Positions 1 through 8,824 of a stretch of 64,000 nucleotides of DNA are shown here, piece after piece. The stretch spans positions 54,546 through 118,545 of the forward strand of contig NZ_JARVRH010000015.1 of NCBI RefSeq assembly GCF_030209755.1, given 5' to 3'. Source of the DNA: Arthrobacter sp. efr-133-TYG-118. Its GTDB lineage: Bacteria > Actinomycetota > Actinomycetes > Actinomycetales > Micrococcaceae. Positions within the stretch are counted from its first letter, which is position 1, and the number at the start of each line of letters is the position of its first letter. The notes beneath the pieces were generated by a model. The model was not told the origin of the DNA. It was given only the letters and a program-made list of their open reading frames with translations, and did no database searches. The position numbers and the translations under genes were made by a program.

Positions 1-65
1 ACCCCCGTACTACTTTGAACGTGGTATCCGCTGGCGTAAGCCGGCTACTCAACGAAGGGATAGCA

Positions 66-851
66 ATGCCGCAGGTTGATAGCTACAAGCAGGGAACTCC
101 GTGTTGGGTGGACCTGTCGTCGTCGGACATTGAGGCTTCCAAGGCCTTCTATGGCGATCTGTTCGGCTGGGAATTGGACGCAATGGACGCCGGCAACGGC
201 GGCACTTACTACATGGCCAAGCTGCAGGACCGCTATGTAGCGGGCATGATGCAGCAGATGCCGGATATGGCTGCGGCCGGTGCACCGTCCTTCTGGGCCA
301 ACTACCTCGCCGTCGATTCGGTCGATGAGGCCGCTGAGCGCGCGGCGGCGGCCGGCGGCAACATCCTCTTCCCGCCGGACAGCGTCCCCAACGGGAGCGG
401 ACGGATGTTCTTCGCCGCCGATCCGACGGGTGCGCAGATTGGTTTTTGGGAGGCCGGAAACCACCACGGCGCCGGCTTGGTCAATGAACCGGGCACGGTG
501 GTCTGGAGCGAGCTGCAGACAAACGACGTCCCCAAGGCAGTGGCCTTCTACGAATCCGTGACGGGATGCTCCAGCGAGACGGCCGCAGCCGGCGATCTGC
601 AGGAATACACCCAGTTCGTGGTGGACGGGAAGTCCGTGGCGGGCGCCATGAAGCAGCCCATGGAGGGTATGCCGCCGTTCTGGATGACCTACTTCAATGT
701 CGCTGACGTCAATGAATCCGTGGCGAAGGCCGTGGAACTCGGAGCCCAGGTCTTCGCGCCTGCCTTCGATGTCCCCGGTGTCGGCCGCATGGCAGTCCTC
801 GGCGATCCCGCCGGGGCAGCCTTCAGCGTGATGGCCGGCGAAAGCGCCTAA
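66..851 (+). CDS. Two-domain VOC (glyoxalase/bleomycin-resistance-like) protein
   Basis: A 261-residue protein built from two vicinal-oxygen-chelate modules, roughly residues 8-120 and 130-258. Each module opens with the strand typical of the family (PCWVDLSSSDIEASKAFYGDLFGW in the first; VWSELQTNDVPKAVAFYE in the second). The layout matches cytosolic VOC proteins often annotated as 27-kDa antigen or glyoxalase-like; the substrate cannot be deduced. The start at 66 puts the conserved fold directly at the N terminus and has a GAAGGGA-like ribosome site upstream; an in-frame start at 15 would add 17 unconserved residues. It converges on purM, with a strong bidirectional hairpin between. No operon partner is visible because the window begins just upstream. 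Confidence 0.85.
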   Translation: MPQVDSYKQGTPCWVDLSSSDIEASKAFYGDLFGWELDAMDAGNGGTYYMAKLQDRYVAGMMQQMPDMAAAGAPSFWANYLAVDSVDEAAERAAAAGGNILFPPDSVPNGSGRMFFAADPTGAQIGFWEAGNHHGAGLVNEPGTVVWSELQTNDVPKAVAFYESVTGCSSETAAAGDLQEYTQFVVDGKSVAGAMKQPMEGMPPFWMTYFNVADVNESVAKAVELGAQVFAPAFDVPGVGRMAVLGDPAGAAFSVMAGESA

Positions 852-857
852 ACAAAT

Positions 858-902
858 CGAGTGCCCACCCAACTGCCGGATCGGCAATTGGGTGGGCACT
901 CG
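858..902. terminator. Bidirectional terminator between VOC gene and purM
   Basis: A perfect 15-bp inverted repeat (858-872 paired with 888-902, arm CGAGTGCCCACCCAA) encloses a smaller CTGCC/GGCAA stem. It is followed by TTTG on the plus strand and ATTTGTT on the minus strand. It lies between two convergent stop codons, as expected of a shared intrinsic terminator. Confidence 0.85.
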
Positions 903-918
903 TTTGCGTTAGGAACCC

Positions 919-2079
919 TTAGGCGTAGGCGTTCACGAGGCGCACGGCGCCGCCGTCGACACCCTTTGCACCCTGGACGTAGTCCGGGCCGCTCTTGATG
1001 ATCGAGTCGGAGTCCGAAGCCACGGTACCCATGACCCACGACGGGAGGCCGCGTTCGTTGAGGCGGGCCACTGCGGCGTCGGCGATTTCGTGCGACACGA
1101 TGGCCACCATGCCGACGCCGAGGTTGAGCGTGCGCTCCAGGTCGGCCAGCGGAACATTGCCGAGCTCTGAAACCAGCTTGAAGATGGCCGGCAGTTCCCA
1201 CGTGGCGCGGTCAACCGTGGCCACGAGGCCCTGCGGCAGGACGCGGGCCAGGTTGGCTGCGAGGCCGCCGCCGGTGACGTGGCTGAAGCCATGCACGGCG
1301 CCGGGCGCGGCACCCAGGCCGCTGACCGGGAAGGCGCGGGCGAGGTCCAGGCAGTCGGCGGCGTAGACGCGGGTGGGCTCCAGCAGTTCTTCGCCGAGGG
1401 TGCGGCCGAGTTCGGAGACCTGGCGGTCCAGGGCCCAGCCGGCGTGGTTGATCACGCGGCGAACCAGGGAGTAGCCGTTGGAGTGCAGGCCCGAGGAGGC
1501 CATGCCGATCACGACGTCGCCAGCGCGGACGCGGTCCGGGCCAAGCAGGGCGTCGGCTTCGACAACACCGGTAGCTGCACCGGCGACATCGTACTCGTGC
1601 TCACCCAGCAGTCCCGGGTGCTCAGCGGTTTCGCCACCCACCAGGGCGGTGCCCGCCACGGAGCAGGCGGCCGCGATGCCGCGGACGATGTCCGCGATGC
1701 GCTCGGGCACAACCTTGCCGCACGCAATGTAGTCGGTCATGAAGAGCGGCTCTGCGCCGACCACCACGATGTCGTCCACCACCATGCCGACCAGGTCGAA
1801 GCCGATGGTGTCGTGGATGTCCATGGCCTGGGCGATGGCCACCTTGGTGCCGACGCCGTCAGTGGACGTGGCCAGCAGCGGCCTCTTGTAGGTGAGCAGC
1901 TTGGAGACGTCGTACAGGCCGGCGAAACCGCCGACGCCGCCGAGGACCGAGCTGTTGTGGGTCGCCTTGACGGCGTCCTTCATGAGTTCGACGGCGCGGT
2001 CGCCCGCTTCGACGTCGACGCCGGCTGACGCGTAGGTGATGCCGGTTGTGTTCTCAGCGGCGGAGGATGCGGAGGTCAT
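919..2079 (-). CDS. purM: Phosphoribosylformylglycinamidine cyclo-ligase (AIR synthetase)
   Basis: This 386-residue protein converts FGAM plus ATP to 5-aminoimidazole ribonucleotide, the fifth step of cytosolic de novo purine synthesis. Family hallmarks are visible: YASAGVDVEAGD near the N terminus, the STDGVGTKV motif, GGETAEHPG and GMASSGLHSNGYSLVR. The length fits bacterial PurM with a short N-terminal extension. Its ATG overlaps the purF stop codon by 4 bp (ATGA), so the two are translationally coupled in a purF-purM operon on the minus strand. Confidence 0.97.
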   Translation of the reverse strand: MTSASSAAENTTGITYASAGVDVEAGDRAVELMKDAVKATHNSSVLGGVGGFAGLYDVSKLLTYKRPLLATSTDGVGTKVAIAQAMDIHDTIGFDLVGMVVDDIVVVGAEPLFMTDYIACGKVVPERIADIVRGIAAACSVAGTALVGGETAEHPGLLGEHEYDVAGAATGVVEADALLGPDRVRAGDVVIGMASSGLHSNGYSLVRRVINHAGWALDRQVSELGRTLGEELLEPTRVYAADCLDLARAFPVSGLGAAPGAVHGFSHVTGGGLAANLARVLPQGLVATVDRATWELPAIFKLVSELGNVPLADLERTLNLGVGMVAIVSHEIADAAVARLNERGLPSWVMGTVASDSDSIIKSGPDYVQGAKGVDGGAVRLVNAYA

Positions 2080-3695
2080 ACAGACTCTTTCTTATCGGCG
2101 TCGGTCAGCAGGTTCTCAAACTCGGCGTCGGGTCCGGGATCGCAGCCCGTGGCGCCGGGCTTGTTGGCCGGGTCGTCCGAGTCCGCGGTCGCGGCTTCGG
2201 CGGAGATGCCCGACGTCGGCAGCCCGCCGAGGTCGGTGCGCTCCAGGAGGTTTTTGCCCAGTTTGTCCGAACCCGGAAGTGCGATGGGGTACTGGCCCGT
2301 GAAGCAGGCGGTACAGAGGCGTTCGCGCGGCTGCTGGGTGGCGCCGATCATGCCGTCTTCGGAAATGTAGGCCAGCGAGTCCGCTCCAATGGCCTGGGAG
2401 ATTTCCTCGATGGTGGCACCGTTGGCGATCAGTTCAGCGCGGGACGCGAAGTCGATGCCGTAGAAGCAGGGCCACTGGACAGGTGGGGAGGAGATCTTGA
2501 TGTGGACGGCTGCGGCGCCGGCCTCGCGGAGCATCCGGACGATGGCACGCTGGGTGTTGCCGCGGACGATCGAGTCATCCACCACCACCACGCGCTTGCC
2601 GCGGATCACGGATTCGAGGGCGTTGAGCTTGAGCCGGATGCCGAGCTGGCGCAGGGTCTGCGAGGGCTGGATGAACGTGCGGCCCACGTAGGAGTTCTTG
2701 ACGAAGCCGTGCGCGAACGGAATACCGGATTCCTCGGCGTAGCCGACCGCTGCCGGGGTTCCGGATTCGGGAACCGGGATGACGATGTCCGCTACCTGGG
2801 TGTTTTCGCGGGCCAACTGGCGGCCCATCTCCACACGGGACTCGTACACCGAGCGTCCGGCAATCGAAGCGTCGGGACGCGCAAGGTAGACGTACTCGAA
2901 AACACAGCCGGCCGGCGTCGCTTCCGCGAAGCGCTGGGAACGGACGCCGTTCTCGTCAATGGCGATGAACTCGCCGGGCTCGATCTCGCGGATGAAGCTC
3001 GCGCCGACGGTTGCCAGCGCGGACTGTTCCGAGGCGACAACCCAGCCGCGCTCAAGGCGGCCAAGGCACAGGGGACGGATGCCGAAGGTATCGCGGGCGG
3101 CGTAGAGCGTTCCTTCGTCCATGAACACGAAGCAGAAGCCGCCTCGGATCTTGGGAAGCAGCTCAAGAGCGGTCTGTTCAAGGGTCTTGCCCTCTTCGCC
3201 CTCAAGGAGCGCGGTGACCAGGGCGGTGTCCGAGGTGTTGCCCTGCTTCATTTCTCCGGTCAACTGGCCACCGTTGAGCTCGAGGATCATTTCCCGGAGC
3301 TCAGCAGTGTTGGTCAGGTTGCCGTTGTGCGCGAGGGCAACGGTGCCGGTGGCTGTTGCGCCCAGGGTGGGCTGTGCGTTTGCCCAGTGGCTTGCTCCGG
3401 TGGTGGAGTAGCGGCAGTGGCCGACGGCAAGGTGCCCTGTGAGGGTGTTCAGGGTTGTCTCGTCGAAGACCTGGGACACGAGGCCCATGTCCTTGTAGAC
3501 ATTGATGCGCTTGCCGTCACTGGTAGCAATGCCAGCCGATTCTTGTCCGCGGTGCTGCAACGCATACAGCCCGTAATAGGTGAGTTTTGCTACTTCTTCG
3601 CCCGGCGCCCAGACCCCGAAGACGCCACAAGCGTCCTGAGGTCCTTTTTCGTCGGGGAGAAGATCATGAGAAAGTTTTCCGTCGCCACGTGCCAC
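2076..3695 (-). CDS. purF: Amidophosphoribosyltransferase
   Basis: This 539-residue enzyme makes 5-phosphoribosylamine from PRPP and glutamine, the first committed purine step. The N-terminal class II glutaminase carries the sequence QDACGVFG; Cys23 would become the catalytic N-terminal residue after propeptide removal. The PRPP-binding loop is VVVVDDSIVRGNT. Cysteines in CVFEYVYL, CFYGIDF and CTACFTGQYP fit the 4Fe-4S type PurF of Bacillus and actinobacteria. A C-terminal tail of about 45 acidic or small residues, ending KKESV, extends past the conserved fold. It is first in the purF-purM operon, with a 4-bp overlap. Confidence 0.97.
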   Translation of the reverse strand: MARGDGKLSHDLLPDEKGPQDACGVFGVWAPGEEVAKLTYYGLYALQHRGQESAGIATSDGKRINVYKDMGLVSQVFDETTLNTLTGHLAVGHCRYSTTGASHWANAQPTLGATATGTVALAHNGNLTNTAELREMILELNGGQLTGEMKQGNTSDTALVTALLEGEEGKTLEQTALELLPKIRGGFCFVFMDEGTLYAARDTFGIRPLCLGRLERGWVVASEQSALATVGASFIREIEPGEFIAIDENGVRSQRFAEATPAGCVFEYVYLARPDASIAGRSVYESRVEMGRQLARENTQVADIVIPVPESGTPAAVGYAEESGIPFAHGFVKNSYVGRTFIQPSQTLRQLGIRLKLNALESVIRGKRVVVVDDSIVRGNTQRAIVRMLREAGAAAVHIKISSPPVQWPCFYGIDFASRAELIANGATIEEISQAIGADSLAYISEDGMIGATQQPRERLCTACFTGQYPIALPGSDKLGKNLLERTDLGGLPTSGISAEAATADSDDPANKPGATGCDPGPDAEFENLLTDADKKESV

Positions 3696-3757
3696 TGGTC
3701 AATTGTCGCATGATGTTGGCGTGGTACTTTCCCTCACGCGGCATTGTGACCGGGATC

Positions 3758-4141
3758 CTATGCCTCGGCGTCGTCCCCTGTCGGATTGGGTACGGATTCG
3801 ACGACGGCACGCCGGGAGCGCCGCACGCTGACCTTGTCCAGAACGAGGGCCGCGATGGCACCGAGCAGCACGCCGCCAGCGGCAAAGGTCACAAGGAAGA
3901 ACCCGAAGACCGCGCCGGTGTCGAAACTCTCGTCGCCGGGGATCCCGTAGGCCACGAACGCGGCAACGATAATGCCGAGCACCCCGCCCAGGCCCATGAA
4001 TGGAACGAACTTCGGCGCACGGCGGACCGTGATCCCGCGGCGTTCGGGAGCGCCGTCCCCTGACCTGGCGTTGTGCGCGGTGCTGTTTTGTGACGTGCCG
4101 CTTTGTGACGTGCCGTCGACGTTCGAGTCCTCAGAAACCAT
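3758..4141 (-). CDS. Hypothetical two-TM membrane protein
   Basis: A 127-residue protein with a polar, low-complexity N terminus (about 40 residues rich in S, T, N and G), two hydrophobic segments (about 49-66 and 79-101) and a charged C terminus (VSVRRSRRAV). It is probably an inner-membrane protein of the small hypothetical type often found beside purF in Arthrobacter-type genomes. I recognise no catalytic motif. It lies upstream of purF on the same strand with a 62-bp gap, so the two could be co-transcribed. Confidence 0.7.
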   Translation of the reverse strand: MVSEDSNVDGTSQSGTSQNSTAHNARSGDGAPERRGITVRRAPKFVPFMGLGGVLGIIVAAFVAYGIPGDESFDTGAVFGFFLVTFAAGGVLLGAIAALVLDKVSVRRSRRAVVESVPNPTGDDAEA

Positions 4142-4176
4142 GCCTACCAGACTACCGTTTCGAGCAGGTTGGTTTG

Positions 4177-4194
4177 TGGTCTGAAGTCAGACCA
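4177..4194. promoter_or_regulatory. FadR/GntR-type operator palindrome
   Basis: A perfect inverted repeat, TGGTCTGA-AG-TCAGACCA, matches the TGGT...ACCA style of FadR-subfamily operators. It abuts the -35 hexamer of the permease promoter. The FadR-type regulator encoded at 5881 is the obvious candidate ligand. Confidence 0.6.
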
Positions 4195-4224
4195 TTGACA
4201 GATGGAAGTGAAGTGGGTCACTAT
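4195..4224 (+). promoter_or_regulatory. Sigma-70-type promoter of the permease operon
   Basis: A consensus TTGACA (4195-4200) and CACTAT (4219-4224) are separated by 18 bp, about 55 bp upstream of the permease ATG. The operator palindrome at 4177-4194 touches the -35 box. Confidence 0.55.
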
Positions 4225-4277
4225 CGATGCGAGCGGTGTCGGCCCGTTCCCCCCTTCCGTTTAGAAAGAGAATAATC

Positions 4278-5822
4278 ATGAGTGATCGTTCTACGGCAGC
4301 GAAGGTGCAGGCTGTGCAAGACGCAGATGCTGCGGCCCTCGCCGAGCTTGGCTACAAGCAAGAGCTACATCGCGGCATGTCCGGTTTCTCCAACTTCGCA
4401 GTCTCGTTTTCCATCATTTCGATCTTGGCTGGCTGCATTACCTCCTTCAGCATCGCGCTCAAGTCCGGCGGCCCGGCCGCCATCAACGTGGGTTGGCCAA
4501 TCGTTGGCCTCCTGGTCTTGTGCGTGGCCCTTTCCATGGCCGAGGTTTGTTCGCGATACCCGACAGCCGGCGGCCTGTATTTCTGGGCCGGCCGGCTCGC
4601 CAAACGCAACAAGCGGGCCTGGGCCTGGTATGTCGGCTGGTTCAATTTCCTCGGTGAAGTGGCCGTCACGGCCGCAATCGACTTCGGTTGCGCCACGACA
4701 ATGATGGCCTTCGCGGCGCTGACTTTCGGCGTCGAACCCACCGCTGGTGGTACGTTCGTCCTATTCGTCGTCCTCATGGTCATCCACGCACTGCTCAACA
4801 GCTTCGGCGTCAAGATTGTCAGCTTCCTCTCCAATGTCTCCGCTTGGTGGCACATTGTGGGCGTCGCGATCATTGTGGCGGCGCTGTGGATCATGCCCAC
4901 GAGCCACCAGTCCTTCGACTGGACAATGACGGCGTGGCACAACGAAACCGGCTTCACCTTCGGGCCGTATGTCTTCCTCATGGGCCTGCTCATGTCGCAG
5001 TACACCTACACCGGCTACGATGCTTCGGCCCACGTTGCCGAAGAGACCAAGAACGCCGCCATCGCAGCCCCCAAGGGGATTGTCATGAGCGTGGTCATCT
5101 CCATTATCGGTGGCTGGATTCTGCTCTACTCACTCGTCGCCGCGATTCCGAACGGTTCAGAGGACGGACTGACCACCCTTGGTGCCACGCCAACCGGGTT
5201 GCCTCCCGCACAGATTTTCCTGGATGCGCTGGGCAACCCCGGCGTAGCGAAGTTCCTGCTCGCCATCGTGGTAGGTGCACAATTCTTCTGCGGCATGGCG
5301 TCAGTGACCGCCAACTCGCGCATGACTTACGCGTTCTCCCGAGACAACGCACTGCCGGGGTCCCGCATCTGGGCCAAAGTCAACGCCCGGAGCGGCACCC
5401 CGACAAATTCGATCTGGCTCTGCGTTGGCTGCGCGATTGTGCTCGCTTCACCCGCCCTGTTCAATACAACCGCGTATTTTGCGGTGACGAGCGTTGCCGT
5501 CATTGGCCTCTACATCGCGTACATCACCCCGGTATTGCTCCGCAGGCTCAACAAGAACTTCGTACCGGGTCCGTGGCACCTGGGGAAGTGGAGTCCCGTC
5601 ATCAACTGGGTAGCAATTGTGTGGGTCGCCATCATCGTGATTCTCTTCGTTCTTCCGCCCGTCGCAGACATCACCATCGACACCTTCAACTACGCGCCAA
5701 TCGCCGTCGTGGTCGTCTTCCTCCTTGCCACGGTGCTTTGGTACACCACGGGGCGTCGGACGTTCATGACGAGTGCCGAACAGGAGCACCTGACGATCGA
5801 CGCGGATAAGCTGCTCAATTAG
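4278..5822 (+). CDS. APC-superfamily amino acid/amine permease
   Basis: A 514-residue integral membrane protein with about 12 hydrophobic helices. The N-terminal LGYKQELHRGMSGFSNFAVSFSIISI, and AEVCSRYPTAGGLYFWAGRLA in helix 3, are typical of the amino acid/choline transporter branch (GABA, choline and related permeases). The C terminus is short and cytosolic. The start at 4278 follows GAAAGAG; an upstream in-frame start at 4227 overlaps the promoter region. It is the first gene of an operon with a FadR regulator and gamma-glutamylation enzymes, so it probably imports the amine or amino alcohol that those enzymes degrade. Confidence 0.9.
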   Translation: MSDRSTAAKVQAVQDADAAALAELGYKQELHRGMSGFSNFAVSFSIISILAGCITSFSIALKSGGPAAINVGWPIVGLLVLCVALSMAEVCSRYPTAGGLYFWAGRLAKRNKRAWAWYVGWFNFLGEVAVTAAIDFGCATTMMAFAALTFGVEPTAGGTFVLFVVLMVIHALLNSFGVKIVSFLSNVSAWWHIVGVAIIVAALWIMPTSHQSFDWTMTAWHNETGFTFGPYVFLMGLLMSQYTYTGYDASAHVAEETKNAAIAAPKGIVMSVVISIIGGWILLYSLVAAIPNGSEDGLTTLGATPTGLPPAQIFLDALGNPGVAKFLLAIVVGAQFFCGMASVTANSRMTYAFSRDNALPGSRIWAKVNARSGTPTNSIWLCVGCAIVLASPALFNTTAYFAVTSVAVIGLYIAYITPVLLRRLNKNFVPGPWHLGKWSPVINWVAIVWVAIIVILFVLPPVADITIDTFNYAPIAVVVVFLLATVLWYTTGRRTFMTSAEQEHLTIDADKLLN

Positions 5823-5880
5823 CACAACCATGGGCCGCCGGCGGTTCTTCGCCGGCGGCCTCCCAGCCAGGAAGGTCGCC

Positions 5881-6615
5881 ATGTTCCTCGTTGAACCGAT
5901 TGAATCCCCCCTGCTGGAGACGGTCTTGCTCCCCGTGCGTGGACACATGGCCTTCGAGTCGTGCGTCGAGCACTTGGGATCGGCAATTCAGTTGGGGATC
6001 TTCAAGACCGGCGAACGCCTCCCACCCGAGCGCGACTTGGCCGAGCGCATGCAGGTCTCCCGGGCCACGCTGCGCGAAGCGATCAGCGCACTGCGCGCGG
6101 CCGGTTTCGTCACGACCGTCCGGGGGAGGGGCGGCGGAACCATCGTCGAACCGGTCGGCAACGCCCGTCCGCCGGAGCGTCTGGGCAACAAGGACAGGCA
6201 GGAGGAAATCAGCGATATCCTCATCTTCCGCTCGGTGATTGAACCCGGGGCCTGCCATCGGGCGGCTTCGATGCGGCTCAGCGAGGATCAGCGCCGGCTT
6301 CTGACCGATTCCCTGGCCGAGGTTGAAAACGCGGGTTCACCGGTGGAATACAGGCAAGCGGACGCCCGCCTTCACTTGGCTTTCTCCGCTGTTGCGGGGT
6401 CGTCCGAACTCAATAAAGCGAGCACCACCATCCAGACAAAGATCCACGAGTTCCTCGCGGAGATCCCCTTCCTGCAGCGGAATATCGAACATTCAAACCA
6501 AGAACATCGATTGATAGTGCAGGCCATCCTCGACGGCGAGCCTGCAGCGGCCCGAAGCGTCATGGAATTGCACTGCGAGTCCACTGCCGCACTACTCAAG
6601 GGACTACTGAAATGA
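5881..6615 (+). CDS. FadR-subfamily (GntR/FCD) transcriptional regulator
   Basis: A 244-residue regulator. The N-terminal winged helix-turn-helix (about residues 15-85) reads IQLGIFKTGERLPPERDLAE followed by VSRATLREAISALRAAGFV and the wing RGRGGGTIV. The all-helical FCD ligand-binding domain follows. The start at 5881 has AGGAAGG at ideal spacing; an earlier in-frame ATG at 5830 lacks a ribosome site. It overlaps the next gene by 4 bp (ATGA). It probably controls the operon through the palindrome at 4177; the effector is unknown. Confidence 0.9.
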   Translation: MFLVEPIESPLLETVLLPVRGHMAFESCVEHLGSAIQLGIFKTGERLPPERDLAERMQVSRATLREAISALRAAGFVTTVRGRGGGTIVEPVGNARPPERLGNKDRQEEISDILIFRSVIEPGACHRAASMRLSEDQRRLLTDSLAEVENAGSPVEYRQADARLHLAFSAVAGSSELNKASTTIQTKIHEFLAEIPFLQRNIEHSNQEHRLIVQAILDGEPAAARSVMELHCESTAALLKGLLK

Positions 6616-8012
6616 GCAGCACCATGAACGACATTTCGAACACCGTTCACCCTCGCAATGACCGTATGCTCACCGTTGAGCAACTTAAGGCGCAGATTGG
6701 CGAGGGCGCCATAGACACCGTGATTCTCGGCTTCACCGACATGCAGGGGAGGCTTCAGGGCAAGCTCCTCCACGCGCAATTCTTCCTGGATTCCGTCCTG
6801 GAGCATGGCACCGAAGGCTGCAATTACCTCCTCGCCGTTGACACCGAAATGAACACCGTTGATGGCTATGACATTTCCTCGTGGGAAAAAGGCTATGGAG
6901 ACATGCTCTTCGACATGGATCTGGACACTATCCGCGTCCTTCCCTACCGCGAGGGGAGTGCACTGATCCAGTGCGACCTGTCCATGACCGACGGCACTCC
7001 GGTCTCCGTTTCACCCCGCGCCATGCTCAAGCGCCAGACGGCGAAGGCGGCCGAGCACGGTTGGAAGGCACTTGCCGGAACCGAGCTTGAGTTTGTGGTC
7101 TACAACGACTCCTACGAGCAGGCATGGGACCTGGACTACAAGCACCTCACACCTGCCAACCAATACAACGTGGACTACTCGCTCCTGGGATCCGGCCGCG
7201 TGGAACCCCTGCTTCGCAGGATCCGGAACGAGATGTACGCTGCGGGCATGACGGTGGAATCCGCCAAAGGTGAATGCAACTTCGGCCAACACGAGATCGC
7301 GTTCAAGTACGACGAAGTGGTCACCACGGCGGACAACCATTCCGTCTACAAGACCGCGGCCAAGGACATCGCCCATGACATGGGCCAATCCATTACCTTC
7401 ATGGCCAAGCCCAACGAGCGCGAGGGCAATTCCTGCCACATCCACCTGTCCCTGCGCGGACTCGACGATGAGCTGGTCTTCTGGGACAAGGCCACAGGCG
7501 CCCGCACCAAAACCTACGATCACTTCATCGCCGGAGTGCTTGCGACGATGCGGGAATTCACGCTCTTTTACGCTCCCAACATCAACTCCTACAAGCGGTT
7601 CGTCAAAGGCTCTTTCGCCCCGACCGCGGTGGCCTGGGGCCTCGACAACCGCACCTGCTCGGTGCGCCTCGTGGGGCATGGCCAAAGCGCGCGGCTGGAA
7701 AACCGGCTGCCGGGTGGCGACGTCAACCCTTACTTGGCATTGTCGGCCATGCTGGCCGGCGGGCTCTACGGAATCGAAAATGAGCTCGAACTCGAACCGG
7801 CAACCCTCGGCAACGCATACACTTCGGGCGCTCCCACCGTGCCGACGACGATGCGGGAAGCGCGGGATCTGTTCGCCAACTCCGTGATCGCCAAGGAAGT
7901 CTTCGGTGAGGAAGTGGTCCGGCACTACGTGAACTACGCCGACGTCGAACTGGCAGCATTTGAGTCCGCCATCACGGACTGGGAGCTACGCCGCGGGTTC
8001 GAAAGGCTGTAG
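6612..8012 (+). CDS. Glutamine synthetase-like gamma-glutamyl ligase
   Basis: A 466-residue member of the glutamine synthetase superfamily, close in type to PuuA/GlnA3/GlnA4/IpuC, which ligate glutamate to an amine instead of ammonia. Visible motifs: GTELEFVV (metal glutamates), KGECNFGQHEIAF (the family's KGE...GQHEI), GNSCHIHLSL, and NRTCSVRLVGHG followed by ARLENRLPGGDVNPYLAL. There is no adenylylation-loop tyrosine context like that of GlnA1. The neighbouring hydrolase and dehydrogenases show it is catabolic. Substrate is inferred to be an amine or amino alcohol. Confidence 0.88.
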   Translation: MSSTMNDISNTVHPRNDRMLTVEQLKAQIGEGAIDTVILGFTDMQGRLQGKLLHAQFFLDSVLEHGTEGCNYLLAVDTEMNTVDGYDISSWEKGYGDMLFDMDLDTIRVLPYREGSALIQCDLSMTDGTPVSVSPRAMLKRQTAKAAEHGWKALAGTELEFVVYNDSYEQAWDLDYKHLTPANQYNVDYSLLGSGRVEPLLRRIRNEMYAAGMTVESAKGECNFGQHEIAFKYDEVVTTADNHSVYKTAAKDIAHDMGQSITFMAKPNEREGNSCHIHLSLRGLDDELVFWDKATGARTKTYDHFIAGVLATMREFTLFYAPNINSYKRFVKGSFAPTAVAWGLDNRTCSVRLVGHGQSARLENRLPGGDVNPYLALSAMLAGGLYGIENELELEPATLGNAYTSGAPTVPTTMREARDLFANSVIAKEVFGEEVVRHYVNYADVELAAFESAITDWELRRGFERL

Positions 8013-8017
8013 GGGCA

Positions 8018-8824
8018 ATGACTCGGAATCAGACGCCGGCTCCAGATCCAGGTTCGAGCCCACGGCCTCGGATCGCCCTGACCACCTATCTCCAAGACGC
8101 GAAATGGGGGGTTTGGGATGCGCGGGCAGCGGTGCTGCCGGCGGCATATTTGGAAGCCGTCGTGGCGGCCGGCGGCACCCCTCTTCTTCTGCCGCCTATC
8201 GGCACGGATACCTCCGTACTTGACCTCGTGGATGGCCTGATTGTGGTGGGCGGAGCCGACGTCGACCCCGGAAATTACGACGCCGAGCCTCACCCAAGCA
8301 CTCGCAGCCAGCCCGCCCGGGACGAGCACGACATCGCCTTGACGCTGGCCGCATTGGAGAAGGGGGTTCCTCTGTTTGCCATCTGCCGCGGCGCGCAAAT
8401 CCTGAACGTGGCCTTGGGCGGAAACCTCATCCAGCACGTGCCGGATGTGCTTCCCGAGGCCAACTACCAACCCGCATCGGGGGTTTATGGCGAAGTCCAG
8501 TTCGGTACCCGGCCGGGGAGCATTATCGCCGAACACCTGGGCGAGCGGGCATCGGCGCCCGTTTATCACCACCAGATTCTCGACCGGGTTGCCGAAGGCC
8601 TGTGCGTCACGGCGTACGCGGCGGACGGCACGATCGAGGCCGTCGAGTCGACCCAAGGAAGCTGGGCGTTGGGCGTTCAGTTTCACCCTGAACAAAATCG
8701 TTCCGACGTGCGCCTCTTTGAAGGATTCATCGAGGCCGCCAGAAGGTACCGGGACGGCGAGCCCTGCGCTGAGCGCGTCGACCCAACGACGGAATTCAAA
8801 CCGACAGAAACGAGCTGGGCGTGA
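8018..8824 (+). CDS. Class I GATase-like gamma-glutamyl hydrolase (PuuD type)
   Basis: A 268-residue peptidase C26 family protein that would release glutamate from a gamma-glutamylated carboxylate, as PuuD does for gamma-glutamyl-GABA. The nucleophile elbow is AICRGAQILNVALGG, and the His-Glu dyad lies in GVQFHPEQ. LIVVGGADVDPGNY is the family's Gly-rich N-terminal motif. It starts 5 bp after the ligase stop and overlaps the aldehyde dehydrogenase GTG by 4 bp, so the three are tightly coupled. Confidence 0.9.
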   Translation: MTRNQTPAPDPGSSPRPRIALTTYLQDAKWGVWDARAAVLPAAYLEAVVAAGGTPLLLPPIGTDTSVLDLVDGLIVVGGADVDPGNYDAEPHPSTRSQPARDEHDIALTLAALEKGVPLFAICRGAQILNVALGGNLIQHVPDVLPEANYQPASGVYGEVQFGTRPGSIIAEHLGERASAPVYHHQILDRVAEGLCVTAYAADGTIEAVESTQGSWALGVQFHPEQNRSDVRLFEGFIEAARRYRDGEPCAERVDPTTEFKPTETSWA

